In this document: piece after piece, positions 55,955 through 64,000 of the stretch | How positions within the stretch are numbered: the first letter of the stretch is position 1 | Layout of the letters: each line of letters starts with the position of its first letter | DNA from: Craspedostauros australis | Lineage: Eukaryota > Bacillariophyta > Bacillariophyceae > Mastogloiales > Achnanthaceae | Length of the DNA: 64,000 nt | Reading direction: 5' to 3' | Assembly: GCA_026770025.1 (NCBI GenBank) | Contig: JAMXDE010000012.1 | Span: forward strand, 2,046,001 to 2,110,000 | The notes under the pieces: model-generated | The model's input: the letters and a program-made list of their open reading frames with translations, nothing else | Database searches by the model: none | What the model was told of the DNA's origin: nothing | Program-made: the position numbers and the translations under genes

Positions 55955-55960
55955 ACGTCA
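55955..55960 (-). promoter_or_regulatory. CRE half-site ACGTCA
   Basis: Lies in TAGACGTCACT, 150 bp before the start codon. Confidence 0.3.
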
Positions 55961-56109
55961 CTCTGGCGACATTGCTGAACTCTCCGGAGGGACATTCATC
56001 AAAGCCTCAAAAGACAGAAGACTGACCACCCCAACACCCACCAACGATCTCTGGCTCAACACAACGTGACCATCATTCATTCGTTCACCGACAGCGAGGT
56101 GAAAGCAAC

Positions 56110-59100
56110 ATGAAGGTTCTGGGCAGCGCAGTCAGCACATGGCTGCTCCTGGCGTCCGCATCGGCAGTCGCCAACGGTTCCTCTTCGTCCAACATCGCAG
56201 CCTTCGCACCTGCGAGGATCCAACGATCGAGACATGCAGCGCAAACGCCATTGGTCGTCCTACCAATGGCCGCCACAGTCGATGACCCACAGCAACAGCA
56301 GTACCTCAACAACTACAACGGCAACAACAGCAACGGCAACAACAGCAACGGCAACAACAGCATTGACGATGCTGTCATCCGCGCAGCCTACGATCAATGG
56401 AGGCAGGAATATGGCAAGGCCGAATTCAACGCCGATCGTTACGAGCAGTTCAAGATCAATCATCTGGCGTTGGCGGAGAAGAATGTAGAGATGCAACAGC
56501 AGGCCATGAAGGGTGGCAGGCCCGTGCCGGCTGACATGACGTTGAACGAGTACGGCGACTATTCCCTGGAGGAATACCAAGCCTTGCTCAATGGCGATCG
56601 GTTGCACAAGCGGACTCTGCCCGTCATGTCAAATGACAAGTTGGTGAGTTCGCATGGTGCTGTCTGCGTGGAGCACGCCATTTGTTCAATTGCTCGCTGA
56701 GGTGTTGATGGCTGTGACCTGAAGGAATTGAAGGCTTGTCACGATGTTGATGATGACGATGGTCTCAATAGAGTCAATGCGTTCAAATGCAGCGCAGTGC
56801 GGCGCACTTGAAGTTGTTAGTGTGATGACATGCTACGCTCCCCTGTTCTCACCTCTGATGTCCTTGGACCATCACTCCATGCACGAACCACCAATGCATG
56901 CCCGTTCTTATCACCTCAACACGATCACCCTGTTTCACGCGTTTGCAGGCTCTCGCAAACCGACTTGGTATCGACAGCATCGATGAGCTGGAAGTCACGC
57001 TCGCTGCCTTCGAGTCGCCCATCGATCTCTCCAACGGCGTGCTGGACCCCGCTACGGTTGAGCGAGAATCCTTGGTGCGCGCCTACTACAGTGAGGCACG
57101 TGTGGCCTACATGGCCTGGTGCCAAAAGTACGAGAAGGAGCAAGACCCTATCCGCTTTTCCACCTTCGCCTCCAACTTTGCCGCCATGAAGGACTTCGCG
57201 CTCAAGAATGGCAAGCAGGTTCAGTTGAATCAGTACGCCGATTTTACCCAGCAGGAGTACCAGCAGCTCATCCAGAGTGAGATCGAACGCGTCCATGAGC
57301 AAGTCGCGGACCGTCGTGTGAAGCATGCGCAAACGGCCGGAACCTGGATCATTCCGGAAGATGCGGCATCTCGTGCCACCACTCAAGTTGCCACGGAGGT
57401 CACGCCAGCCACGACAACAGCTGCAGTCAATGGTAGCGGTTCTGGAATGCAATCCTACGTCGATTCTCTCAATGGAGCGACAGCGGCGACTCCGATTGAG
57501 CCAGAAGAACCGGTTTTCGAGGAGGCACAGGCTGCCAGCATCAACGGTGCCAATGACGCTGCGCCTGCCCAATCTGCAATCACCACAACATCTTACCTTG
57601 ACAACCTGTCCTTGAACACCATCGCGGACGATACGGAGCAACCACCATCGTCGTCGTCAGGTACGGGCAGTTACTTGGACTCTCTGGCTGCCGCGCCCCA
57701 ACCCAATGAACCGGATAGCGCAGGACGCTCAACGCAGCTGGTAGACGATCTGCCACCATCGGGCAGCGATGGATCTGCCCAGGATGCTTACGGACGCCCC
57801 GTTGTTGCGGCGCAACCAATGCAAGGAACGCAGGTCGTCCGAATGGGTGGCAACAGCCCGCCTGTTCGTGGCACTCAGGTCATTCAGCGGGCCGGTTCTG
57901 TGGCAGGCACGCAAGTGATCCAGAGTGCATCTGCTGTGGATCCGCAACCGCGGGGTACGCAGGTCATTCAACGTGCGAGCGACCAACAGCGACCTGTGCA
58001 AGGGACCCAAGTAATCCAACGGGCGAGTGATCAACAGCAGCCACCGATCCGAGGAACCCAGGTCATCCAGAGAGCATCCACCACACATCAACAACCGCGG
58101 GTGCAAGGGACTCAAGTTATCCAACGGGCGAGTGATCAGCAGCAACCGCCAGTGCGGGGAACCCAAGTTATTCAACGCGCAAGTGATCAGCAGCAGCCAC
58201 CTATGCAAGGTACGCAAGTCATCCAGCGGGCAGCTCCTGCAAACCAACAGGCACCAGTCCAGGGCGCCCAGGTCATCCAACGTGCAAGTGATGCCACTGG
58301 CTCTGTCGAGGCCAACGCACCTGCCTTGGTTGAGGATGAGACCGCGCGCAAAACGGCTCTCATCGAAGACACAACCGCTCCTACCACGACCACAACTGGC
58401 AACGACAATGCCGGTGATACCGCCACAGAAAAGAAGACTCTCCTGATTCCTGATGCACCTGAATCCGACGGCAATCCGCCACCGTTCAACTACGACGGGC
58501 CAGCCCGATCTACGGTCGTCATCACGAAGGAGCAGCAACAACAGCTTCAACAGGAGCAGCAACAACAACAACAACCAAAGCCAGAATCCACGGGCAACCC
58601 ATTCGCGTTCTTGCAATCTATCACCAAGGAGGCCGCATCGCTCCTAGGAGCATCTTCTCCGAACAAGCCAGAGGAGTACAACGTCTCCAATCCAGCACCA
58701 CGCGGAACCATCGTCATTCAGAAGGGCACTCCCCGTGCACAGACACCTGCGCGAGGCACCGTCGTGATTCAGAAGAACGGTGGGCGTGTCCAATCAGAGT
58801 CCAGTGCTGCTGCGGCTTCTACTGCTGTCCCTGCCACAAATGATAGACCCACCCAAGTCATTCGACCCAACACCGCTGCGCCTCCACAGACGAATGAAAA
58901 TGTTCGTGGAACCGTGGTCATCAAAAAGAACACCAACGCTCCAGGGCAAGTCCCAATGGGCACCCAAGTGATCCAACGAGCGCCGCAAGGACACGCAGCG
59001 GAGGACAAGAAGTCGTTGCCCCCAAAGTGGGACTTCCTCGGTTCATCCACAACCGATCAACCACCAGCTCCACAAGGCACAATCGTCTTGCAACGCAGAA

Positions 59101-60370
59101 GCGATGCAGCCGCCGCGGCCACCAACGACGGCAAACCAAGCATCATGTCCTTCTTCGGTGGCATGAAGCGTGATACCAACCCCAGAACCGTGCGGGGTAC
59201 CATCACGCTTCAAAAGGAAACCAAGCGGTCACCGCTCTCCTTGTTCGGTGGTGGCAAGGCCGCATCGAAGGATCCCATTGTTCGCAAGACGTTGGTGATC
59301 AACAGCAACTCCAAGAAATCTTCCATCTTTGATTTCCTTGGCGGTGCCACGAAGCGACAACCTCAAGCTGCCGCGACCTCTGCGAAAGCGGACGGTGACA
59401 AGAAGATCACCATCGTGATCAAGAAGAACGATGAGAACTTTTTGAATGTCGCGTATTCCTTGATTGCTGGTGGTGTGCGATCACCAGAATCGGTGTCCCG
59501 TTCCATCAAGTTGCCCAAGAAGTCGGTGAGTTATGACTTATTTGATGAATGAGAAAGAAGATGACTGTGCCATTGATGCCGTGCTGTGTTGTGCTGCATT
59601 GTGTTTGCTTGCTTGATTGATTGTTGGTTTGTTCTATGATGCGTTTACGCCGCATCCTCACCATTTTTCTCATTCTGTGCCGTCGTGCTCTGCTTGTTCT
59701 GGATGCATCTGGTCTATTCACAATTACATTGACACTGCCCTATGTGACCAAACCACACAATACAATACTATACTCCACAATGGACAACCATCAGCGCTCT
59801 GAAAAGGAGCAGATCGAAAACCAGGTCGCTCGTGCCCGCGCCAAGCACTTAGAACGCAAACAGAAACGCCTTGAGACTGAGGCCAGACAGGCTGAATCGT
59901 TGCGCAAGGCAATGGAAGAAAAGGCCGAAGCCGCACGCAAGAAGGCATCCAAGTTGAAGAAGGGCGATGAGGATAGCGCACCCGCGTTTTCCTTTCTGAA
60001 CAACCTCATGGGACAATCGGAAGAGAGCATGGCATCATCCACCACGACGCAAAAGCCAAAGAAGACGCCAGTTCCGCCCACCCAGAAGGCACCCATTCAC
60101 AACGAAGAAAAGCCCAAGTCGTACGCGTTCTGGAACAAGGACACCCCAAAGACCGACACCAAGAAGAGCAAACCGGCCGTGGATACAAGCAACATGCCCA
60201 CCTTGCGCCGATGGAAGCAGAATGCCGACGGTTCCGTGACAGGCCTGATCCGCAACTCCAAGAACTTTGCCAACAACACCAAGGTGACGACGTCCCCTCT
60301 TCCCCGAAATGCCACCGCGCAGAAAGGCGTGATCAAAACTGTGACCGGCTCGCAGTACCGATTGATGTAA
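56110..60370 (+). CDS. disordered plastid-targeted GTQVIQRA-repeat protein, paralogue of the AWSP-repeat protein
   Basis: Three exons: 56110-56643 (178 codons), 56949-59525 (859) and 59795-60370 (192 with stop), GT-AG introns of 305 and 269 bp with GTGAGT donors, all phase 0; total 1228 residues. The leader has a signal peptide followed by IAAFAPARIQRSRHA, a near-perfect ASAFAP plastid motif. I29-like domains sit at about residues 87-163 (exon 1) and 218-285 (exon 2). Ten GTQVIQRA units (471-625) are followed by looser GTVVIQK / GTIVLQR / TLVIN strands, each with a nearby aromatic block (FAFLQS, SFFGGM, LSLFGG, FDFLGG). Exon 3 has a charged coiled coil and ends with one WKQNADGSVTG ... GSQYRLM domain (from 1177). 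Architecture mirrors the gene 950 bp upstream, but there is no WSP repeat. Function unknown; a structural partner of the AWSP protein in the pyrenoid or stroma is my inference. No protease domain is present. Confidence 0.8.
57825..58283 (+). repeat. ten GTQVIQRA repeats
   Basis: Units of about 12-18 residues, each (R/Q/A)G(T/A)QV(I/V)(Q/R)xA, with Gln/Pro-rich spacers such as SDQQQPP. Codons vary between copies, so the conservation looks protein-level rather than simple recent slippage. Confidence 0.9.
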
Positions 60371-60792
60371 AGCAGACAGCCAGCGATGCAGTTTTGCTTT
60401 TGGGGGCGTGCCAAGCAGCAGAGAGCTGGATGTAATCGCAAAAACAACTACCAATACATATATACTCCACAAAACGTAATGCGACACCACGTTATGTTTC
60501 AACATGACAACGTAGAGTAGTGTGTAGCATAGGATCATGTCTGCCGGACGAAGTGTCCTGACTGTGAGCAGTGTTGGCCCAGTTGGGCTCCTCCGCACAG
60601 GATGATTCTTGGTGCCCGATCTTCTCCAACGGATCAAACTGAAGCTCGTCTGGATGCCTTACGCACTACCTTCAGCCGGCGGCGGCATGCGCAAGTAGGT
60701 TTGTACGCAGAATATGAATGTATGTATGTATGATATGTGGTCTGTGTAGTATGGAGTATTTAGAATAAGTGTATGTATTGTAAAGTTTTTGT
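60371..60792. other. convergent intergenic region
   Basis: Holds 3' flanks of the GTQVIQ-repeat gene and the HSF-type gene. It has a TATGTATG run (about 60716-60732). No coding signal. Confidence 0.45.
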
Positions 60793-63291
60793 TTACTTTG
60801 ATTTTTCGGAGATGCTGGTCTTGCGGGCCATGGGGAGCTTCATCTTGGACTTTCTGGGCCCCTTGGATTCCGCGGAGGAATGGTGTGATGTGGTGGAAGT
60901 CTCCATTGGCGTGGCATCGTTTGCGGTTGCGTCCATGACGGGTGATGCTGATGGCGATGTCTGCGTTGCGTCCTTGCCGATGGCTGTGTTGGACACCGCG
61001 GAGGCCGGTTTGACCGGGCGCGCAGTGACCGCGCGGCGTCCCTTGCCTCTGTTGGAGACAGGGAAGGCACGGCGGAAGCCAGCAGCTGGCACGTTGGCAG
61101 GCGATCGCATGGCGGCATCACGGGTGCTTGCTGGCAGACGCATGGCACCGCGTCCTGATCGCACTCTGGGTGCGACGTACTGCGGTGCGTGGCGCATGAT
61201 GTTGTCCGGCGCGTGCTGTGCCATCGGGTGGTGGAGTTGGTAGGGGTGTTCGGCGTACGTCTGTGGCACGTATGTGACAGGTGGGCGGACGACATCGCTG
61301 TAGTAGGCTCTGCCGTAGGCGTCGACGGTGGTGTACTCCAGCGGGCGTACCATCCAGCCTGCTGTCATCGGCGCAGCTCTGTTCATGGGACTGGTCTCAA
61401 CGACGTTGGTGGGCTCGTCGTACCGCGTGCGCTTTGGCTGCGGCGGCATGGAGGATGGTGCTGGACGGCCACCGACTCCCAGCGAGGGCACCTGGAGGCT
61501 GGAACGATCGGCACCCTTCGGTCTGGGTGGGGAGACCGCCTTTGGCCGTGGGCTCTCTTCGCTGGCAGAGAATCGCATCTTGCTGCACAGCTTGAGTGCT
61601 CCGCGGATGAAGAGCTGTGAGAGTGGAGTAGATAAGAGTGGAGTAGAGTGAAGTCGAGTGTTCATGTTGGAGTGGATGGAGTGGATGTGTGAGAATAATG
61701 ATCGTGGAAAGGAGACGGAGCAGCCACGCAAGTACCAATCCAATGCAGCAAAGTAGCAAAGTAGCAAGGATGCAAATGGAGCTGAGGGACTTACACCATG
61801 CTTGTAGGCACCGGCATCCGGACCGCTCTTGACTTCCTCAAAGCCCCAGGCATCGAGGTGCCAAAGGAAGGCGTCGATGGTACCGCATCCCCGGCCGTTC
61901 TCATCGCGCAGATCCGCAAAGCAACGCGGCAGGACCTCTCGTCGCAGGGCATCCCAGCGCTGGATCTTCCAGGCCTCTCCATGCGGCAGCCACTGCAGGA
62001 TGGTGCTGGACTCGCGATCGGAAAGGACCTGGTGCAGGACGGTGGGGAAGTGTGGAAGGACGACGGAGATGGGAGGTGCGCCGATCTCGTTGGAGCTGTG
62101 GATCTTGGCGGATGCTGGCAATGCCTGGGTGGAGCTGGTGTCGCGGGCGGTCATGGGGGATTCCTTGGAATCGTACGAATGCGTCCTCGAGGCAGAGTGC
62201 GGGTGCTGTCTGGCAGGTCGCGAGGGCGTGCTCTCCTCGGTGCTGATGGTTCTGCCGCTGCTGCTGAGGGATGCGTGCGAGACGGGGCTGACATGGCACG
62301 GTTCCGAGGATGGCTGTCCCGGTGATTTGGTGGCCGCGGCATCAGCAGGAGTCGTTGTTGCTGTTGCTGTTGTTGCTGATGTTGCTGTTGTGGATTTGGC
62401 TGGTGCAGACGATGATGGCGTTGAGGGCGATGAAGACGATGCGGAGGTGGAAGTTGGCGACTGATCCAATGGAGCAGAGGAGGAAGGGGAATCGGCCTCG
62501 GCCTGCTCGTTCTCAGAGGAGACCTCCATGCGCATGCGCTTGCGCTTCTTGAGCGGCACAGTGCCAGGAGATGCGGAGGTGCGCCTGGAGGATTCCCGGT
62601 CAGGCGTGATCGCAGCACTGACCTCGGCATTGGCAGTGTCATCGTTTCTGGAGGCCAGGGCGACCGTTTCCGGCTTGCTGGTGTGCAGAGCAGCCGAGAC
62701 CATGAGGAGTGCCGAAGCTGTCTCCCGCTGGATGTCCTCGCTGTTGGTTCTCTGCGTTGTCATAGTGGCAGCAGTGCCCACAGTGCCCACAGTTCCGACA
62801 GTGCCGACAGTGGAGTCATCTCCCTCGTGTCTGCGGCTCTGCTTGGGCATGTGGCTGTGGGCATGGCCGTAGCTGTGGCTGTGAGCATGGCTGCGAGCAT
62901 GACCGAGAGGCTGAGAACGAGGGTGGCCATGACTGGCGGTGGATCGATCAGAGCTGTCAGCGCTCTTCATGGGAGATGCAGGAAAGGCAGGCTGGGCGAT
63001 CATGCGGTGGATGCCGGTCATGTTGGCACCAGAGGCGTTGAGCCATGCCTTGTGGGTCGCCATCGGAGTCACTGGGTTGTAGATCCTGCGATGGTGCATC
63101 ATGGGGACCCCAACAGTCTGCAGTGCTGGGTTCTGAGGCAGCTGAGAGGGGTACATGGACTGTGCCATGGACTGTGCCATCGATTGCATAGACTGCATGG
63201 ACGGCATTGCGCTGCTCTGGCTGCTGGAAGCGGTGTTTGGGCCTGCTGGGGAAGCAGCTCCTGCTGCGGTTCCTTCGTTTCTGTGTGGCAT
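60793..63291 (-). CDS. HSF-type DNA-binding domain protein with divergent recognition helix
   Basis: Two minus-strand exons, 63291-61795 (499 codons) and 61614-60793, joined in phase 0 over a 180-bp GT-AG intron (donor GTAAGT, acceptor CTCACAG); 772 residues. The splice rebuilds AYKHG/LFIRGALKLCSKM, the C-terminal end of the HSF domain. The domain (about residues 405-515) opens FPTVLHQVLSD, continues ILQWLPHGEAWKIQRWD and LPRCFADL, and has FLWHLDAWGFEEV where canonical HSFs have SFxRQLNxYGF. Flanks are long and disordered: Met/Ser/Gln-rich N-terminus, a KKRKRMRM nuclear-signal-like cluster near 252, and Pro/Arg-rich C-terminus. No HR-A/B trimerisation heptads were evident. HSF-domain regulators are expanded in diatoms. 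It converges on the plastid scaffold gene. Target genes unknown. Confidence 0.85.
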   Translation of the reverse strand: MPHRNEGTAAGAASPAGPNTASSSQSSAMPSMQSMQSMAQSMAQSMYPSQLPQNPALQTVGVPMMHHRRIYNPVTPMATHKAWLNASGANMTGIHRMIAQPAFPASPMKSADSSDRSTASHGHPRSQPLGHARSHAHSHSYGHAHSHMPKQSRRHEGDDSTVGTVGTVGTVGTAATMTTQRTNSEDIQRETASALLMVSAALHTSKPETVALASRNDDTANAEVSAAITPDRESSRRTSASPGTVPLKKRKRMRMEVSSENEQAEADSPSSSAPLDQSPTSTSASSSSPSTPSSSAPAKSTTATSATTATATTTPADAAATKSPGQPSSEPCHVSPVSHASLSSSGRTISTEESTPSRPARQHPHSASRTHSYDSKESPMTARDTSSTQALPASAKIHSSNEIGAPPISVVLPHFPTVLHQVLSDRESSTILQWLPHGEAWKIQRWDALRREVLPRCFADLRDENGRGCGTIDAFLWHLDAWGFEEVKSGPDAGAYKHGVSPSAPFASLLLCYFAALDWYLRGCSVSFPRSLFSHIHSIHSNMNTRLHSTPLLSTPLSQLFIRGALKLCSKMRFSASEESPRPKAVSPPRPKGADRSSLQVPSLGVGGRPAPSSMPPQPKRTRYDEPTNVVETSPMNRAAPMTAGWMVRPLEYTTVDAYGRAYYSDVVRPPVTYVPQTYAEHPYQLHHPMAQHAPDNIMRHAPQYVAPRVRSGRGAMRLPASTRDAAMRSPANVPAAGFRRAFPVSNRGKGRRAVTARPVKPASAVSNTAIGKDATQTSPSASPVMDATANDATPMETSTTSHHSSAESKGPRKSKMKLPMARKTSISEKSK

Positions 63292-64000
63292 GTTGTTACT
63301 GTTGCTGATACTGTTGCTGATACTGTTGCTGATACTGTGGCGAATGCTGTCAACGTCAGAGGATGGAGCGAGTCGAGGTAGGTCTTGGTGGATTGTGACG
63401 GTGGATTGTGACAGCTGATGATGAGGATGTTGTTGATGAGGATGATGGCGCTCTTTTGTGTGAATTTGGATAACGAAAGCACGGATGCTGAGATGTGGGA
63501 GATTGTTGCGGTGGTCGGATGGAGGAATGGCAGAGCACTCGGAGAGCAGAGAATAGTATCGTAGAATACTATGCTATGGCAGACTATGACACAGAGTAAG
63601 AGCAGTAAATGTGTGTGTGTGACCTGTGTCTTGTGAATGAAGATCGATGCGGACTGTACGAGTGATGCAATGTTGCTGATTGTCTGTTGCCAATTGTCTG
63701 TTGTGGAAGGACGGAGTCTGGAAGAGGCTCCTTCTCGCTGCGATTGACACTGCACGGGCTGATCTTGTCCACTGTCCCACTCCACCAATACCGTCCCCTG
63801 ATCTGATCTTGTCTGCGATCTCCTGCTTTGGTTGGCTTTTGTATCCGGTGGGTTTTGTCTCCCTCCATCCAATTCCTCTTTCCACTCTTCGCACACCAGA
63901 TCAACGTCTCCATTTTTTATTTTTTTTCCTCTTTTCTGCCTCCGCACGCACCCACATCATCACCCAATCGTTTCCTGAATCGTGTGGTGGCCTCACGGCG
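63292..64000. other. upstream region of the HSF-type gene
   Basis: 5' flank with a 12-bp tandem repeat next to the start codon, a GTGTGTGTGT stretch near 63610 and a T-rich run near 63915. No coding signal recognised up to the window end. Confidence 0.45.
63299..63336. repeat. 12-bp tandem repeat CTGTTGCTGATA
   Basis: Three exact units and a partial one lie within 10 bp upstream of the HSF-type start codon, in the presumed 5' UTR. Confidence 0.9.

Larger units (their letters stand above)
55157..56109. other. intergenic / promoter region of the second plastid scaffold gene
   Basis: 953 bp between the two co-oriented giant-protein genes. It has two perfect TGACGTCA palindromes, an ACGTCA word, an AAATC pentanucleotide run (55842-55862) and the shared 20-bp motif. 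A TGTTGTGTCG repeat lies near 55690-55735. No coding signal. Confidence 0.6.

Noticed and set aside
1..64000. tRNA genes, rRNA genes, CRISPR arrays, bacterial operon signals
   Set aside because: None seen by eye; the region is eukaryotic nuclear and no convincing A/B-box pair was found.

Overview
The window is nuclear DNA of a photosynthetic stramenopile, most likely a pennate diatom. Four things point there. Genes carry GT-AG introns of about 180-450 bp. Several proteins start with a signal peptide followed by an ASAFAP-like phenylalanine motif, the bipartite plastid presequence of diatoms. There is an HSF-type DNA-binding protein, a family expanded in diatoms. There is also an intact Ty1/copia element with a single gag-pol frame, as in diatom CoDi elements. 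The species cannot be named from the sequence alone.

Layout. 1-20 kb holds housekeeping genes: a HEATR5/Laa1-like HEAT-repeat protein (possibly 5'-partial), a MaoC/hotdog-fold protein with a degenerate active site, TIM21, NAD(P)HX epimerase with a plastid-type leader, an LRR protein, a p23 co-chaperone and a coiled-coil membrane protein. 20.2-29.7 kb is a recently inserted copia retrotransposon: two identical 760-bp LTRs, a CGGGA target duplication, a primer-binding site matching the anticodon arm of initiator tRNA-Met, and one 2454-codon gag-pol frame. 30-41 kb holds syntaxin-5/Sed5, UTP21/WDR36, a predicted plastid membrane protein and SF3A3. 60.8-63.3 kb holds an HSF-type regulator.

The outstanding region is 42.8-60.4 kb: two tandem, co-oriented genes for very large, mostly disordered, apparently plastid-targeted proteins of about 3971 and 1228 residues after splicing. 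They share a leader with an F-containing cleavage motif, two cathepsin-propeptide (I29)-like domains without any peptidase, long repeat arrays, a charged coiled coil, short TIVI / aromatic-FLGG modules and a C-terminal domain of about 50 residues (WKQNxDGSITG ... GSxYKLM). The larger protein carries about 38 copies of NPFSAWSP spaced about 34 residues apart. This resembles the KWSP sticker motif of the diatom pyrenoid Rubisco linker PYCO1. The smaller has an array of GTQVIQRA units instead. Both upstream regions contain CRE-like (TGACGT/ACGTCA) sites, two of them perfect TGACGTCA before the second gene; such sites are known CO2/cAMP-responsive elements of diatom carbonic anhydrase genes. They also share a 20-bp degenerate motif. 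My inference is a pyrenoid or CO2-concentrating scaffold locus.

Gene models were assembled by eye from reading frames, splice consensus and codon phase; all joins keep phase.
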